Assembly: GCA_907165065.1 (NCBI GenBank)
Contig: OU015525.1
Span: 43,134,037-43,198,036 of the forward strand
Source of the DNA: Caprimulgus europaeus
Taxonomy: Eukaryota > Chordata > Aves > Caprimulgiformes > Caprimulgidae
DNA length: 64,000 nucleotides
Direction: 5' to 3'
The translations under genes and the position numbers were made by a program. Below, in pieces: positions 1-12,148 of this stretch. The first letter of the stretch is position 1; every line of letters starts with the position of its first letter. The notes below the pieces were generated by a model, which was given only the letters and a program-made list of their open reading frames with translations, was not told the origin of the DNA and did not search any database.

Positions 1-1554
1 TAGAGCTGTATACAGCACTCCACCTTAATGAGCTGCTAAGTATTTTGACAACACATGAATCATGTATAAAGTCCTTTCCCTAAACTTGTTTTGAAGGTCA
101 TTGGAGTATAACTGGAACAATAAACCTTTAAAGTTGTGTGTTTCTTCATATCCTTTAGTGAAATTAACTTCAGTAAAATCTAGATGGCTGGCTTGATAAA
201 TGCCTGTCTCTGGCTTATGTAGCTTCAGAGTGTACATGTCAAATTACTGAGTTACTCTGTTCAAGTACAACTGACTTGTTTAGCCACAGGCTTGCACCAT
301 ATCTATGGTCAGTATGGAACTAGAATCTAAAGCTGATTTATCAGTGCTTTTTAACATGATGGCAATGTTTCTAGAGTCCTCTGATTGTCATCCTTTGTAT
401 TCTGTGATGCTTTAAAGAGATTTGTCAGGTGGCTGAGGGAATTTACACCTCCCTGTTAAAGCTCTATATTCTGCTACTGTGAACTAGGAGTCTGTAATAT
501 CTTGCCAGGATATATTGCAAAATACATCAGTGCTGGAGAGAAGAGAGAAGAGAAGAGAAAGCACTGCAGAAAGCACTGAATTCTTTTCTCTCCGTCTTCA
601 TGCATTCACAGGCAGCCATGATGATCATAGGCTGGAAGGAGAGGGAACAGAGGGCAAAAGTGTATCAGTGCATGCTAAGTGGTGTGGTTTGTTTGTTTTT
701 TCTTTCTATGAGCATTTCCTTGTCATTTTGCTAGCCTCTTCTGAAGAAGAATAATTAGGGTTTTCTACTGCTTACTTGATCACCCTACTTCAAACATCTT
801 TAGTGCATGTGGATGATCTGCACAAACTGAGAAATGCTCTTTGCAGGCAAAGAGACCTACAGGGTTTTGTGTTGATACACACTTTGGTAGTCTTTTGCAC
901 CAGTCTATTCAGTTTGACCAGGTTTCTGTATACTTTATTTTAAAGCCTAGTGGCTTCTATTCATGTCACATTACTGAAAATCAGGCTATTTAAGTAAGGA
1001 AAGAGACTAGTTCAGGAGCCTTGCTTTAGACTCTTGCTTTTGAAATTGTGTTGGTAAATTGCAGATCTTTTTTACAAATTTATATGAGAACTTACATGTC
1101 CAAGATAGAGGCTTTTTCCATCTTCTGATATAAACCATCGTGACTGAAGTGGTCATTTTTACTGAACCATTCACCTGGGGCATGGTTGAGATCTGGAGGC
1201 TCACTAATCCCTACTTCCTAGAAAAGGGTAGGTAGTTTTTCTCTTGGGAAGGTGTTACACTCAAAATCATTTAGGCAGAGGAATCACACACATGCATACT
1301 TATAGAGATCTTAACAGCATAATTTAAGAATTATGGTTAGTCTAGATCTGAGTATTTTAGAAAAGAATAGTGCAGTTAGAGTACCTCTGTATAGAGGAAA
1401 GAAAATCATAGTACTAAAGCTAAAATTGTAGCACATGCACTTCTTCAATTCGGTTCTTTCTGTTGGAGTTGAAAGGTTCAACTTCCCTTTGTTTCCCCCA
1501 AGTGTTAAATCCACAGTTTACAACTGGTGGAAAGGGTAGCAGAGTTCTGTTCTT
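1..1554. other. Unassigned non-coding DNA
   Basis: No gene, RNA gene or clear repeat could be recognised. Open frames here are short (at most 79 codons) and have no recognisable protein features. From about 1,290 onward there is weak similarity to the sequence before copy B of the dispersed repeat (about 22,645-22,960), for example in the TAAAATTG-type stretch just before 1,440. The repeat may therefore begin earlier than the boundary given for copy A. Confidence 0.6.
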
Positions 1555-1897
1555 CTGCAGTCCTTCATGGGAGGAATATTTTGTTGATGTTGATGGTACC
1601 TTCTTGCTATCCCAAAACCAGCTTGAAAGTCATTTGTATGTTGCATAATGTGCTTTTGCATTTTCTTTCTTTGTTCTGTAGCTCCAGCTTGTATCCAGGT
1701 TTTCTATATGAGAAATCTATATATTGAGTGAAACAGATTGCTTACGGACCAGGAGAAAGAACTGGAGAGACTGCTGTCACAGCTATATGGGCAGGTGAAA
1801 GAAAACTCAGGTGTAGCAAGGGCCTTGCAAACTCAGTACAAACTATGGCTTGTTGTTAGCTATGTCAGTACGACATTACAGGGTTACTCAGGTGTGA
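1555..1897 (+). repeat. Dispersed repeat copy A (unnamed, LTR-like), shortened
   Basis: This segment aligns by eye with 22,961-23,697. Shared landmarks in the same order are AGTCCTT(C/T)AT followed by GGAGGAATAT, then CATTTGTATG, then AGCTCCAG(C/G)TT(G/A)TATCCAG, then ACTGGAGAGACT..TGTCAC, then GGCAGGTGAA, then the exact stretch CCTTGCAAACTCAGTACAA, then ATTACAGGG(T/C)TAC. Copy A lacks about 390 bases present in copy B between roughly 1,700 and 1,725. The family is not named here. An endogenous-retrovirus LTR is the most likely class, because it has no CR1 signature or poly-A tail. The strand is given only relative to copy B. The open frame at 1,738-1,932 lies mostly inside it and is not a gene. 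Confidence 0.6.
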
Positions 1898-2437
1898 AAA
1901 CAAGCTTTCAGATCTCTCTACTTACTAAGTGATCCAAAAGCTTTCTTTGTTTTTTTGGCTGTTTTTTTTTAAGGGTTTGGACAGATGAGTGAGAGGATTT
2001 GTATAGGGGAAAGTGACTGGTAAATAAATAGTAGCATCAGATCAGTTTACATCATAAAAAATTGAGCAAGAAGTTTTGTTTCCTGTATCAAAATCTTTAA
2101 TTTGTGCCAGCTCCCAGGTCTCTACAATCAATAGTCCTTGTATATCCTTGTATATGTTAGCTTGAAAGGAGGTTTAGCTTGATGTTTTAACCACTTTAAA
2201 ATACCTGGTTTTAATCTTTATAACTGTAGTTTTTGCCCTGGCCTTCAGTTTGTCTCTCCGCTATATGGTACAGTGCACATTTGTGCTGTAATCAGTAAGA
2301 GCAAACATACAGTGCAGCATTTTTGTACTGGTTGCTGCACATCTAACACATTCTGTAATACTGCTTTTAAGTAATCCATTAACAGTAGCAACCTTTTTAG
2401 ATCAGTGTCCTACCAAAACTAAGTCTATTGTTTGTGG

Positions 2438-2497
2438 TATTTTGTTTTGGTTTGATTGTTTTGTTTTGTTGCTTTGTTTGGTTTGGTTTGTTTTTTT
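2438..2497. repeat. TTTTG/TTTGG-rich low-complexity tract
   Basis: Irregular repeats of TTTTG, TTTGG and TTTG run for about 60 bases on the plus strand and end in a short T run. This is simple low-complexity DNA with no tandem unit long enough to call a minisatellite. Confidence 0.75.
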
Positions 2498-5400
2498 CCC
2501 AAGACTCAATGAGTCAGGTTTTTTTACAAAGTAAATAAGCAGTACATTCCTAAAAAATGGTTTCTAACCTTGCTGAGGGATTGTATCAAAAACGTTGTAC
2601 GTAATAAATTGCACCAAAAGAGGGCGGTATTGCTTTTCAGGAGACTTAAAAGCTGTGAGGCTGCGTACTGATGAATAAAAAAGAAAAATTTAAGATCCTA
2701 TCTACACTGATTATTTTATAATGAATTATTTTTTTAAGTAATTTGCTTAGATGCATATCTGGGAGATGTGGAATCATTCTCTGAGTCTTTTTATGATTTT
2801 TTACAAATAATTTTCTGAAATTTCTGTTTTAGTATAATAGTGTGTAGTATAATAGTTTTGGGGATTTGGGGGCTTTTTTTGAGGCATACTTTAATGTCAT
2901 CTGAGACCTTTCCACCATTGCTGATGTGGATAAAGACTTCCATTGATAGAAATATAAGGTACCACACTGTGAAAGGTCTGTAAGGGCTTGACTAGCTGTG
3001 TCATTACTCATTAGAGGTCTTCAGCTGCCAGAGTTCTTTTGGATTTTGTTCTAATGCTTAATTCTGACTGTGCATGAGGAATGGACATTTGGGCATGCAA
3101 GGAAAGCATGACTGTGCAGAAATCTGCCATGCATGGTATCATCCATACCTGTGCATGATTCTTGCAGACCTATGTAAAGCAGTAGCCAGCTCTGCTGTGC
3201 CTGCTGTACAGTGCTGCTGCTGGTCTCCCGCGTTGGAGGGCAGTGTGTGTTGCAGAGGTGCTGCCTGGAAGGGAGGCCGTAGTGGTGAAGCAAGTATGCA
3301 TTAACTGTTATGAATTTTGTGGTGCTAAAGCCTGGCCCCAGCTGGACATGTCACAGAGGAAGAGGTGTATGCAATCTGAGGGGAAGAACCTTGGAGTGCT
3401 GGTTGCTGCTCTGCTGCCACAGGCCCCAAGAGTTTTGTCCAGATCCTCCTGCTGTGCCACAAGCACACCCCAGCCCTGCCTTCAGTGTTTGCGCAGCAAC
3501 CCAGTTAGCTGTCCAGGCCTCTGGATTATGCATACTGGCAGTTTTGCAGTCCTGAGAGTTTATAGTCCCTGGCAGTTGCTGATTTACTTCTGAAAATTGG
3601 GAAAAATATGAAATGGTGGCCAAAAAACAAGTGTCATATTTAAAGCATGAGACAAACAGATTTGTCATGCTGTTTCCACAGCGTGATCTCAGCTATGCTA
3701 ATGATACCAGTGCTGAGTTGAGCATTGGCAACAAACTTACTCAGATGCAGCTTCAACTTCTCTTGAAAAACAAAACACATTTCTAAGCTATTGTGATGAT
3801 AGAGGGAGGACGTGAATGCTGAATGTTAAAAGGCCAGAGTGAGATTTTGCATGGATGCTAAAAGGTTGGCAGGCTTGTTAGCTCAGATAGCACAAGGTAC
3901 ACAAAAGCGCTACTGAGCAGCTTCCAGAGTTTGTACATGCTGAGATGTGGGAAAGGGGTAACAAGAGCCATCACCTTATGAAAACCTCTAGTGCTTTGTT
4001 CCACAGCTCCAATCTGCTACTCTCAGACACTCCCTAAAACAGGAATTGTGTATGTTGCAGAAAGCTGTTACAGGATCATCATCTTTAGTACCTATACTCA
4101 GTGACTTCTCCCATATCCAGAAACCAGGATTTTAGGTTTTCTTTAACCCTTACTAAATCTTTTTAATAACGATGTGCAGCTCCATGACCTTATCTCACTT
4201 CAAGAAGTTGGGTTTAAAAATTAATCAGAGTTTATTTTTTTTTTCCTTGAGCACACAAATGTTTGGGGTTTTTTTTATTTTTGTGGAGAAGGTGAGGTAA
4301 CTGACATTTTAGGGGGTGATAGTGATGTGATACTAACTTGAGATTAATAATAAATTCTGATGTAACTATTTTCCTGTAAACATAAGATCTCCTTTTACTG
4401 CTATGAAAATCATCAAACAAATGTCCTTTTCTCTGTAGTGGTAGCAATTGTGGTGAGACAGATTTAGTTCTGTCCCAGTAACCTTGCTTTTTTATCCACT
4501 ACTGATCTTTCCCCTTGTATCTAATCCATCGACTTCAGTGGTCACTAATTGCAAGCCACTGCTGGTATAAGATGCTAGGAGAGAATGTTATCTCTAGGAA
4601 CTGACCACAGATAAATCTTTGAACACCAGTAGATAATGGAGATCTTTTTCAGGCAATTACAATTTAAAAAACCAAGCAAACAACAACAAAAAAAACCAAG
4701 CAAATAATATAGGCCAAAGTCCACAAAAGAGTTCAGGTGTCCAGCTGCCACTTGAGTCACCTAAAAAAAAATATTTTTTTATGTCCATAGCTTCTCAACT
4801 CAACTGCTACCTCTAATTCCCACCTGACTGTCATGAGGTTTAATATAACTTAGTGGTTAGCAAGGATAACAGAGCAGGTATTCTGTGGTTCAGTTTCTCC
4901 TGAAAGCTCAAAACACTCCTTCTGAATTAGGCCTCAGACCTCAGAGAAGGTGAATGATGCTGTTGTAGACAGCAAGAGATACTGATGCAAGAGCTCTCTC
5001 AAAACCAGGAAGACAAAAGTTTTCAATGGAAGTTCTCCTGTGACAGGTAAGAGGTCTACCTTCCAAGTTGGGGGAATTTATGGAAGTGAATGACAGCCAT
5101 CTTTCCTCTCTTAGGCTTCAATATTTTTGGCTGGTTGAATTAGTTCCCATGTCATCATGCTGACGGCTGTCAATCCCATGCTGTTCCCCACAAGTTATCT
5201 ATCTCAGATGCGTGGTGGATAGGTACCAGGTCTCACTTAGTCTGTTTAATCCTTCTGGGGAAAAAAAAGCCCCACCATGGCCTCACTGCCATAGAGCAAA
5301 ATGTGTATTTGCTTGCACATGCTTTATGTTAGATTCTAATATTATATTCCCCCCTCCCCCCCAGGATGATAGCTTTTGTAAGTCAATTGCCTTTAATAAT

Positions 5401-6657
5401 GCAGCCTTGCTTTGCTCATAAGTTGCTTGGAGATTTCAGAATCAATACAAAAAAGAGGAAGATTGAAAAGGCTATTGAAAGTGTTTGGTCACAAACAAGA
5501 ATGGCAGAAATGCTAGCTATGCTTCTTTGACAATTTTTAAAGCTCTGTGTCAAAGCAATTTCTTAATTAGTGCTTGAGGATATGGATAAGGACAGACAAT
5601 AAAATCATTAACAAAAATAGCTGAACAACAAGTTTCTCACTGTATTGTTCTCTGAAATACTATAAATATTCTAGAAACTTTCTCTCTTAAACCAGAATAC
5701 AAATTTCATGCTTTGATTTTACTTGTGTAACATAAGTGTGCTAGCAATTGCAAATGTATACTGTAATGTATTTTGATAAAGAGCAGTAGTTTACTCAGGA
5801 GTAACTGTGAAAATGATGAAATCCTGATTCCATTCAAATCAATAGCTATTCTGTTATTGCCTCCAATAAATACTAGATTCCACTGTTCCAAGAAAGCTTC
5901 CTGTCTCTGAAGAGTTTATAGTAAAAGACAAAGAAGAGATTAAGTCTGTAGAAAAGGAATATGGTGTGCAAGTAGTGTGCAACTGGTTTCATGCCACATT
6001 AGTTTTTACATATTATTTTTTCTTAAAATAATTTGTTCAAATTGAAAGAGAAGGTTTTTCTGGATTATCGTATGTGAAATTAAGCCTTCATAGGAGCATG
6101 GAGGTTTCACTAGCATGTGAGATGGAGGAAGGTTGGAAGGTGAGAAGGAACTGCGAGTAACAGGCACAAAGGATTTACCTGGTTTGCTCTGGGACTGTAC
6201 TAGTAGGAGAGAGTGAGAGGGAGTGGGACTAATGAGCAGCAATGAAAGAGAGTATATGAAGTGGTGTTGATAGTATTGTAGCTTGTAAAAGGAAGCAGCT
6301 GATTTTCATACCTGACATGGGAAGCTACTGAGGTTTTGTAAGCCTCTAAAGCCCCAGCAGAAGCTGTTGGCTTTGGCTGGTGGTGGCTGGGTTGCTGTGG
6401 TGCAGCCTTGCTTGACTTCTGACCTAGTCTGACTAAAAGGGGTACCAATTCATTCTCCCAGGTCTGTCCAAACAACTTGGAGAATGACAATAAAGTTTAT
6501 TCAGATACTTACAACATTTTACTAACATCCGTCCTTACACCTTGAGTGGGTTGGTCTTGTTCACATTGAAACCCTCTGGTTCTTCAAAATTTCATTTCTC
6601 CAACTCTATTACTTTCAGGGTCCAATCTAAAATGTAATCTATGTAAGGATTCAAAGG

Positions 6658-6700
6658 AACAAAAAACAAAAAAACCCCAAAAGCCCCCAAAACCCACTAA
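6658..6700. repeat. A-rich tract with AAAACCCC-type blocks
   Basis: Runs of A are interrupted by CCCC and CCCCC blocks, in the style AAAAACCCCAAAAGCCCCC. Similar tracts recur at 7,250-7,290, 17,452-17,510 and 35,786-35,826. T-rich mirror versions occur at 4,262-4,280 and 10,503-10,520. Confidence 0.65.
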
Positions 6701-7249
6701 ATAGCCCACTGAATGTATGCGATATGCCCTTGCATTTCTGTGCTAGATTAGACTGTTTGAAAATCCTTTGTCTTTTGTATATGCTAACTTTTGAGCTGTA
6801 GCAGAGGAAAGGAGATATGATTTTTCTGAGGCTCTTCAATAGAAATGATTTTCATTTTAATGGAATAATTCAGCAAGCATTAGATCAGAGACAACTAAAA
6901 AAAAATGTTTTTGTTGGGTAAGGGCCTCACTGGGGGGAGAAGGGACTTCAATTTCAGCCTGCAATTCGATGTGCTCAAATATTTTATTTTAAGCACCCCC
7001 ACAAAGAACAAACTAAATCCAGAAAAAGCCAGGTAGGTTTTCTGTCAAAAAAGGGGAGAATGAGTGATGGGGAGAAAAGCGTTTAGCTCTAAATGCAGTT
7101 CCCAGTGGATAGGAAAGGACATGGAGATGCAAGAGAGAGAAGGGGAAAGTGGTGGGAACTGGGCAGGGTCAGAGCCACAAAAATGGAAACAGTTCTGACT
7201 GTGAACAGGTATAAAGGTAGCAAATATGCAGAGAACAAGAGTGGGGAAA

Positions 7250-7290
7250 GCAAAAAAAACCCCAAAACAACAACAAGAACAAAAAAGCCT
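7250..7290. repeat. A-rich tract with CCCC and CAA blocks
   Basis: The tract contains AAAAAAACCCCAAAACAACAACAAG, read here in pieces: an A run, CCCC, AAAA, then CAA repeats. It lies inside a GC-richer patch and is part of the recurring A/C low-complexity class in this window. Confidence 0.6.
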
Positions 7291-9224
7291 GTGGCTGCCC
7301 CTAAAAGGAAGTGGGATGAGCTCACTGGCAACCAGAGGTGGTGGCTTCTGCTCCCTCTGGGGTCCAGGCAGCCCTTCTCCAGACAGGGCTTCTCATGGCC
7401 ATGCATGTCCTACCAGCACAGAATGTTTCCTTAAGGATAGCAGATAAAATATTAGAAAACTGTTCCTGTAGTAATTCAACTACTGAGGAAAGAAAGAGCT
7501 GATGTAGGCACTTTTCACTTTTTTTATTATTATTATTTTCATGAGAAAGGAACAGCACAAACATCTATCAGGTGAATGCTTAGCCCTTTCAGTCTCAGTG
7601 AAGATAAATGGTAGGACTCAGTGAAATATCTTGTTCCTAAAACCGTAAAATTTCAGTCTCACCTTCCAGTCCCACCTTTTCTTAATTTCCTTTTAGCCAA
7701 ATTCTTAGCCTGGCCTTTGCAGTTCCCCTGTCACCTGGCCCCAGCCTTAGTTTTGAGGCCTCACAGACACAGAGGGACAGAGAGCGCTTAATGCAGGGTA
7801 CCACGCATACCTTTAAATCTGCAGTTAACCAAGGGGTTGACCAGAGGTAGGGTGAGGGCTGCTGTGGAGTATCTCTTTGGTACAAGGTCCACAGGAGACT
7901 GAATAAATATAGATGGTTTGCAATGAAGTTCAAGGGAACAATATTAATTTCCTCTGAAGATGCCAGACTCTTTCCATCAAAATGCAAAGCTGAAAACAGC
8001 AAGCCTATGTCTTGAAAATTTTCTTCTTAAAACTTTAAAGTGTTGCCTGGCAATAGGAGCACTTTTAGTCTGCAGGCAACATGTCCAAAAGATAGGGAAT
8101 GCTATTCAATGCTAATGCTAAAATTGAGAGATCTAAGCTGTTTAGTGGATCTAGCCATAAACTTCAAATTCTACCAGCAGATCCAAGCAAACAGCCTTCT
8201 TACCAGTAGGGATGCAGGAAATCTGGGGGGAATTAGAGTCTCCTCTATAGTCTGTTCGTAATGGTACATATCATTAGTCCATGCCTTAGTTTACCCTGTT
8301 AAAACATGTTTTATGCCACTGAACCCCTTTGGCAAGTGCTTTTACAAGGATTACTTTTCTGTAAGAAGCACTTTATAATTTAAATGAGACCTTATGCAGC
8401 TGGTGTACAACAAGCCAAGTCAGCAAACTGCTTTTCTCCTATTTCCTTCTCATTGAGAAGGAACAGAGAAAGACAGTAGTGAAAGACAGGAGAATGAGCA
8501 AGAGGAAAAGAGGGGGTTTGTCTGCCCATGCAGCAGAGAATGTGATGTAGCTTTTATCTCTGTAGCTTTATCTCTGCATCTAGATAGCTTTTTGCTGGTT
8601 ACAGCCTGAGGCTGATACTATCTCTGGAGAATTTCAGAAGTGGACTTTGTTTAACAGCTCTCCTCTTGCAAGAGAGTTTGGCATCAGCAAAGTTTGTCCC
8701 CTTTCCCTGTAGCCATGTGCACAGCTGATTTATCCAGCCTGGCTTTCGTTGCTTTTCAGGTGAGAAGAAGCTCTTCCTCTGCTTCCTCTCCTCTGCACCT
8801 GCAGACACTTTCCTTGGATGTTACCCCAGGCCACAGGGTTACAGCATTCCTCTGCCAGGTTTCAGAGAAGAGTCAGACCACAGATGATTGCCTAAATTGG
8901 AAGAGTTTGAGTGGCAAGGAGAGATGGGTTTAGGAGCAGTGAGAAGGGGGAAACTGTCCCAGTGCATGAGCAGAACCTCAAAATATTTTAATTTCTTTAA
9001 ATATCAAAGGTGAAAGTGCAGCAGCTCCAAAGAGCCTAGTGCTGGCTGGAACTCTGAGCAGAATAAGAGACAGCAGCAGCAGGACAGAAAACTGTCTGCT
9101 TAAATGAGAAACACTTATTTTCTGCACTATATGGCTGCATCCCATAGTCTTCAGGTGTCCTGGCTGAATAAAAAAGCTGGTGGATAGTGTGCTAATATAA
9201 ATGGTAAGAAATGTCTTCATACAC

Positions 9225-9360
9225 GTGGAAGCTGAAGTGTATTGGTGACAGGCTTGAGGCCACACAGTGAAATTGCGAGTGAAGGAGGCTGATGTACATT
9301 TGAAGGTTTGGGCTTTGCTGGTGCTCCCTGATGCTAAGCCAGGACACCTTTATCTCTGCT
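9225..9360 (+). repeat. Ancient MIR/L3-like repeat relic
   Basis: The order GTGACAGGCTTGAGGCCACA, then CAGTGAAATTGCGAGTGAAGG, then a GGCTGATGTAC-type stretch recalls the common amniote interspersed-repeat segment containing 'GTGACTTGCCCAAGGTCACACAG', which I know from MIR and L3-type elements. The match is diverged and was read by eye. Chance similarity cannot be excluded. Confidence 0.35.
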
Positions 9361-11949
9361 CATGAGATAAGCCTCCCACACTGTAGTTTTTAGAGTGAGC
9401 TTAACTGCACAGCCAGTAATGGTAGATGTTTTTCAACTTGGTTACTTCTTCTGTCATTTAGTTCAGGTTCCCACATGTAATTTTTGCTCTCTTTATATTT
9501 GTACATCAGAAGGGGATGCTTAGAAATGCTTGGTTTTGGGGAGTGTAGTATGAACAAAGAACACTGGATAATGATTGCATTAACTTTGTAATCATTACTT
9601 TTTGTCTTTATATCCTCAATAGCAATCTGCCTGATGCTATTTTGGAGCCTGGGAAGCAAGTGGCAGTTAATTAAATGAGTGAACAATGTGGGCCTGAAAA
9701 TTGCAGGGGAATGAAAATACTTTGGGTTGGATTTGATCACAATTGAATTAATCCTCTCAAGTACAGTGTACTACCTGAAGCTGCTAAGCAATAAGTTTTA
9801 TAGCCACAACACTGTGTGTTGTTCCTTCAAAATATCTTTCCTGAAGTTCAGATCAATGAAATCTTCACCCTAGCTCACCCACTTATTTATCCTAAAGATA
9901 AAAAGAGCAATTTACAGTCACAGCAGCTACCTATGGCTGGAGGCCTTAGTTACTAAATTAAATAATCTGTGGATTATGTTGGAATTAATTGATGAATTAC
10001 AACAAGATTACCAAAAACATTGTTATTGTTTGTACTATTAGAGTCACTAATCATTCATGAAGGGCCCACATGTCAAGCTTGCACACAGTCCATGCACCAG
10101 TTTACAGTCTAAGGTCAGATCCTGCTTATCCCTCCACATGAGAGCCTCTTCTGTGGAAGGCAATGAGGACCTGTGTAAATGCTGCCAGTCTCCTGAGTGG
10201 CACAGCTTGCCTGTTCAAAGCCAGGCACCTGGTAAGATGCTGCACACAGCTGAAACAGATGTAGAAATGTGTAGTAGAAGGGGTAGGATACCACTGGGAA
10301 GACATTATACACACAGTATAGAATAGAGTGGGTGAAAAGTCTGTAGAGAAATTCACTGAAACCCCCCTTTTCTTCAGTGGATGCATTTTGCAATTCTGTT
10401 TTATCTGTAGAGGATATTACTTACCAAAATGTTGTTTAGGACCTTCAGTGTCCAAGTGCAATTTCTTTTGTGTCATGAATAATGCAAAAAAACCTATGAG
10501 TTTTGGGGTTTTTTTTGTCAAAAGTTGTGTCATTTTGGAGGGCACCAGTCCCTTCCAGGCTGCTGCATGTGGGGAATCTACCATGTGCCATGAAAATAAT
10601 CACTGTTGCATAACTTCCACAAGAAAGAGCATGGTTTTATCTTGGTAGTTTTCCTTATCATTGGTGCTGTGTTTCCCACAGCAATAACATGGGATCTTAA
10701 AAGAGGATTAAGACTACTTGCTCCGTAGAAGGTGGAATATACATAGAAAATTAAAACCTCTGGGAGCAGAGAGATTTATGTAAAAGTATTTAAATTAATT
10801 TAATGGTAACAAAGGTTTGCAATGTATTACAAGCAATGCTTTGAACTCCCACAGTGTACCATTTTTCATTCATGTGACCTGAAAAAAGATGCAAGTGATT
10901 AAAAACTCTGCTCTGGAACAGATCTAATCACTTACTGTAAGAAAAAAAAAAAAAAAAAAAAATTACCCAGCACTGCAAATGTACCCATAAGCACACTACA
11001 GAAAGTTTTGTATGCATTTAATTGACCCTGTTTACTTTATTTATTAATTTGAGCTATAACCCTATTCTGTCAAAGTGTACAAATTTAGGGCTGTTTAAGC
11101 ATAAGCCAAATAAAATGAAGCTAAATGCAGAACTATTTCTGCTTCAAATATTATCCTATATCTTCAGTATTAATGTGGTTATACATGCATGTGACATACC
11201 ACTGAATAGCATGAATTCCTTTATCAACCTAAAGGGTGGAAAATACAAATTTTCCTGCTTTTTGAAATAAATGAGAACACTAGGTGACTTAAAAAATCCT
11301 GATAATTAATATATTTGTTTTAGATGCAAACTGACTGCTTACTAATTAAGAATCTAACATTGTCTGAACTATTTCAGCTGAGTGCTGTGCATCATTGCAA
11401 TATGTTGTGCAATTCTCTAGTGAATTGTATGGATTCTGAACGGAGTGGTATGTTCCTTAACAGAGTCTGCATTCTTCATCTACCCTTCTTCATCTGATGT
11501 CTTGTCAAACCTGCCGCTCACTGCCAGGCATTCAAGATTTTTTTTTTAATTATGTCTAATTTTAAGTCTCCCAGTAACTGAGCTATCTCTTGTCACAAGC
11601 TTATTTTAGAGATGAAAGAAGAGCGGATGGTGTCTATCCAATCTACTGTCTTTTGCTTTACAGTTTGAACTTTGTTATGGACATTTCTGGTGTCTTACCT
11701 CTCCAAAATTGAAAGGAAGAAGTAAAGAAGACATAACAATTTTATAGTAGGGGTGGCAGATATTCAGGTTTGAGGTCTTTCAGAAAGATCAAGTGATGTT
11801 TGGATTCCAGTAATTTCTTTGATGGAACATGCTCACAAAAGTGGCATGCTCATTTTCATTAAAGGTATATTTTGATGTATGTTATGCTGTGGCTGCAAAC
11901 ATTTGCTTTAATATTATCAGTGTCCTGGATTGTTGGAGAGGTTGTCAGA
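9361..11949. other. Unassigned gene-free DNA with a 21-base poly-A
   Basis: No gene was recognised. Open frames up to 116 codons (9,390-9,740, minus strand) have no domain, signal or codon pattern I can support. A homopolymer lies at 10,942-10,962. A T-rich stretch containing GGGG before a T run is at 10,503-10,520. Confidence 0.6.
10942..10962. repeat. Poly-A tract, 21 bases
   Basis: An uninterrupted run of A follows GTAAG. No AATAAA signal stands just before it and no recognisable transcript-like sequence precedes it, so it is called a simple homopolymer rather than a retroposed tail. Confidence 0.8.
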
Positions 11950-12148
11950 AACCCTGAAAAGATTGTCAAGCATTGGATCAGGCTGCCCAGGGAAGTGACT
12001 GAGTCACCTTCCCTGGAGGTATTTAAAAAATGTGTAGTTGTGGTGCTTAGGGACATGGTTTAGAGGCGGACTTGGCAATGTTAGGTTTATGGTTGGAATA
12101 CATGACCTTAAAGGTCTTTTCAAACCAAAACGATTCTATGATTCTATG
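11950..12148 (+). mobile_element. CR1 LINE, 3' end fragment
   Basis: This matches the 3' untranslated part of avian CR1 in the forward direction. It has a GATTGTCAAGCATTGGA stretch, the hallmark CAGGCTGCCCAGGGAAGTG, GTCACCTTCCCTGGAGGTAT, GGTGCTTAGGGACATGGTTT, GACTTGGCAATG, and a final pair of ATTCTATG octamers at 12,133-12,148. CR1 copies are usually truncated at the 5' end, and only about the last 200 bases remain here. The reverse-transcriptase frame is not included. Several substitutions are visible relative to the family pattern I remember, so it is an older copy than the one at 48.6-49.4 kb. Confidence 0.93.

Larger units (their letters stand above)
1898..9224. other. Unassigned gene-free DNA
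   Basis: Seven kilobases without a recognisable gene. Visible contents are a TTTTG-rich stretch at 2,438-2,497; a 15-base direct duplication AGTATAATAGT at 2,831-2,856; A-rich tracts with CCCC blocks near 4,666-4,703, 6,658-6,700 and 7,250-7,290; and a duplicated TGTAGCTTT(T)ATCTC at 8,546-8,574. Two patches, 3,050-3,600 and 7,090-7,450, are more GC-rich than the surroundings and stay open in several frames on both strands (up to 116 codons). The predicted peptides resemble no family I know, and overlapping open frames on both strands suggest composition rather than coding. Confidence 0.6.
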
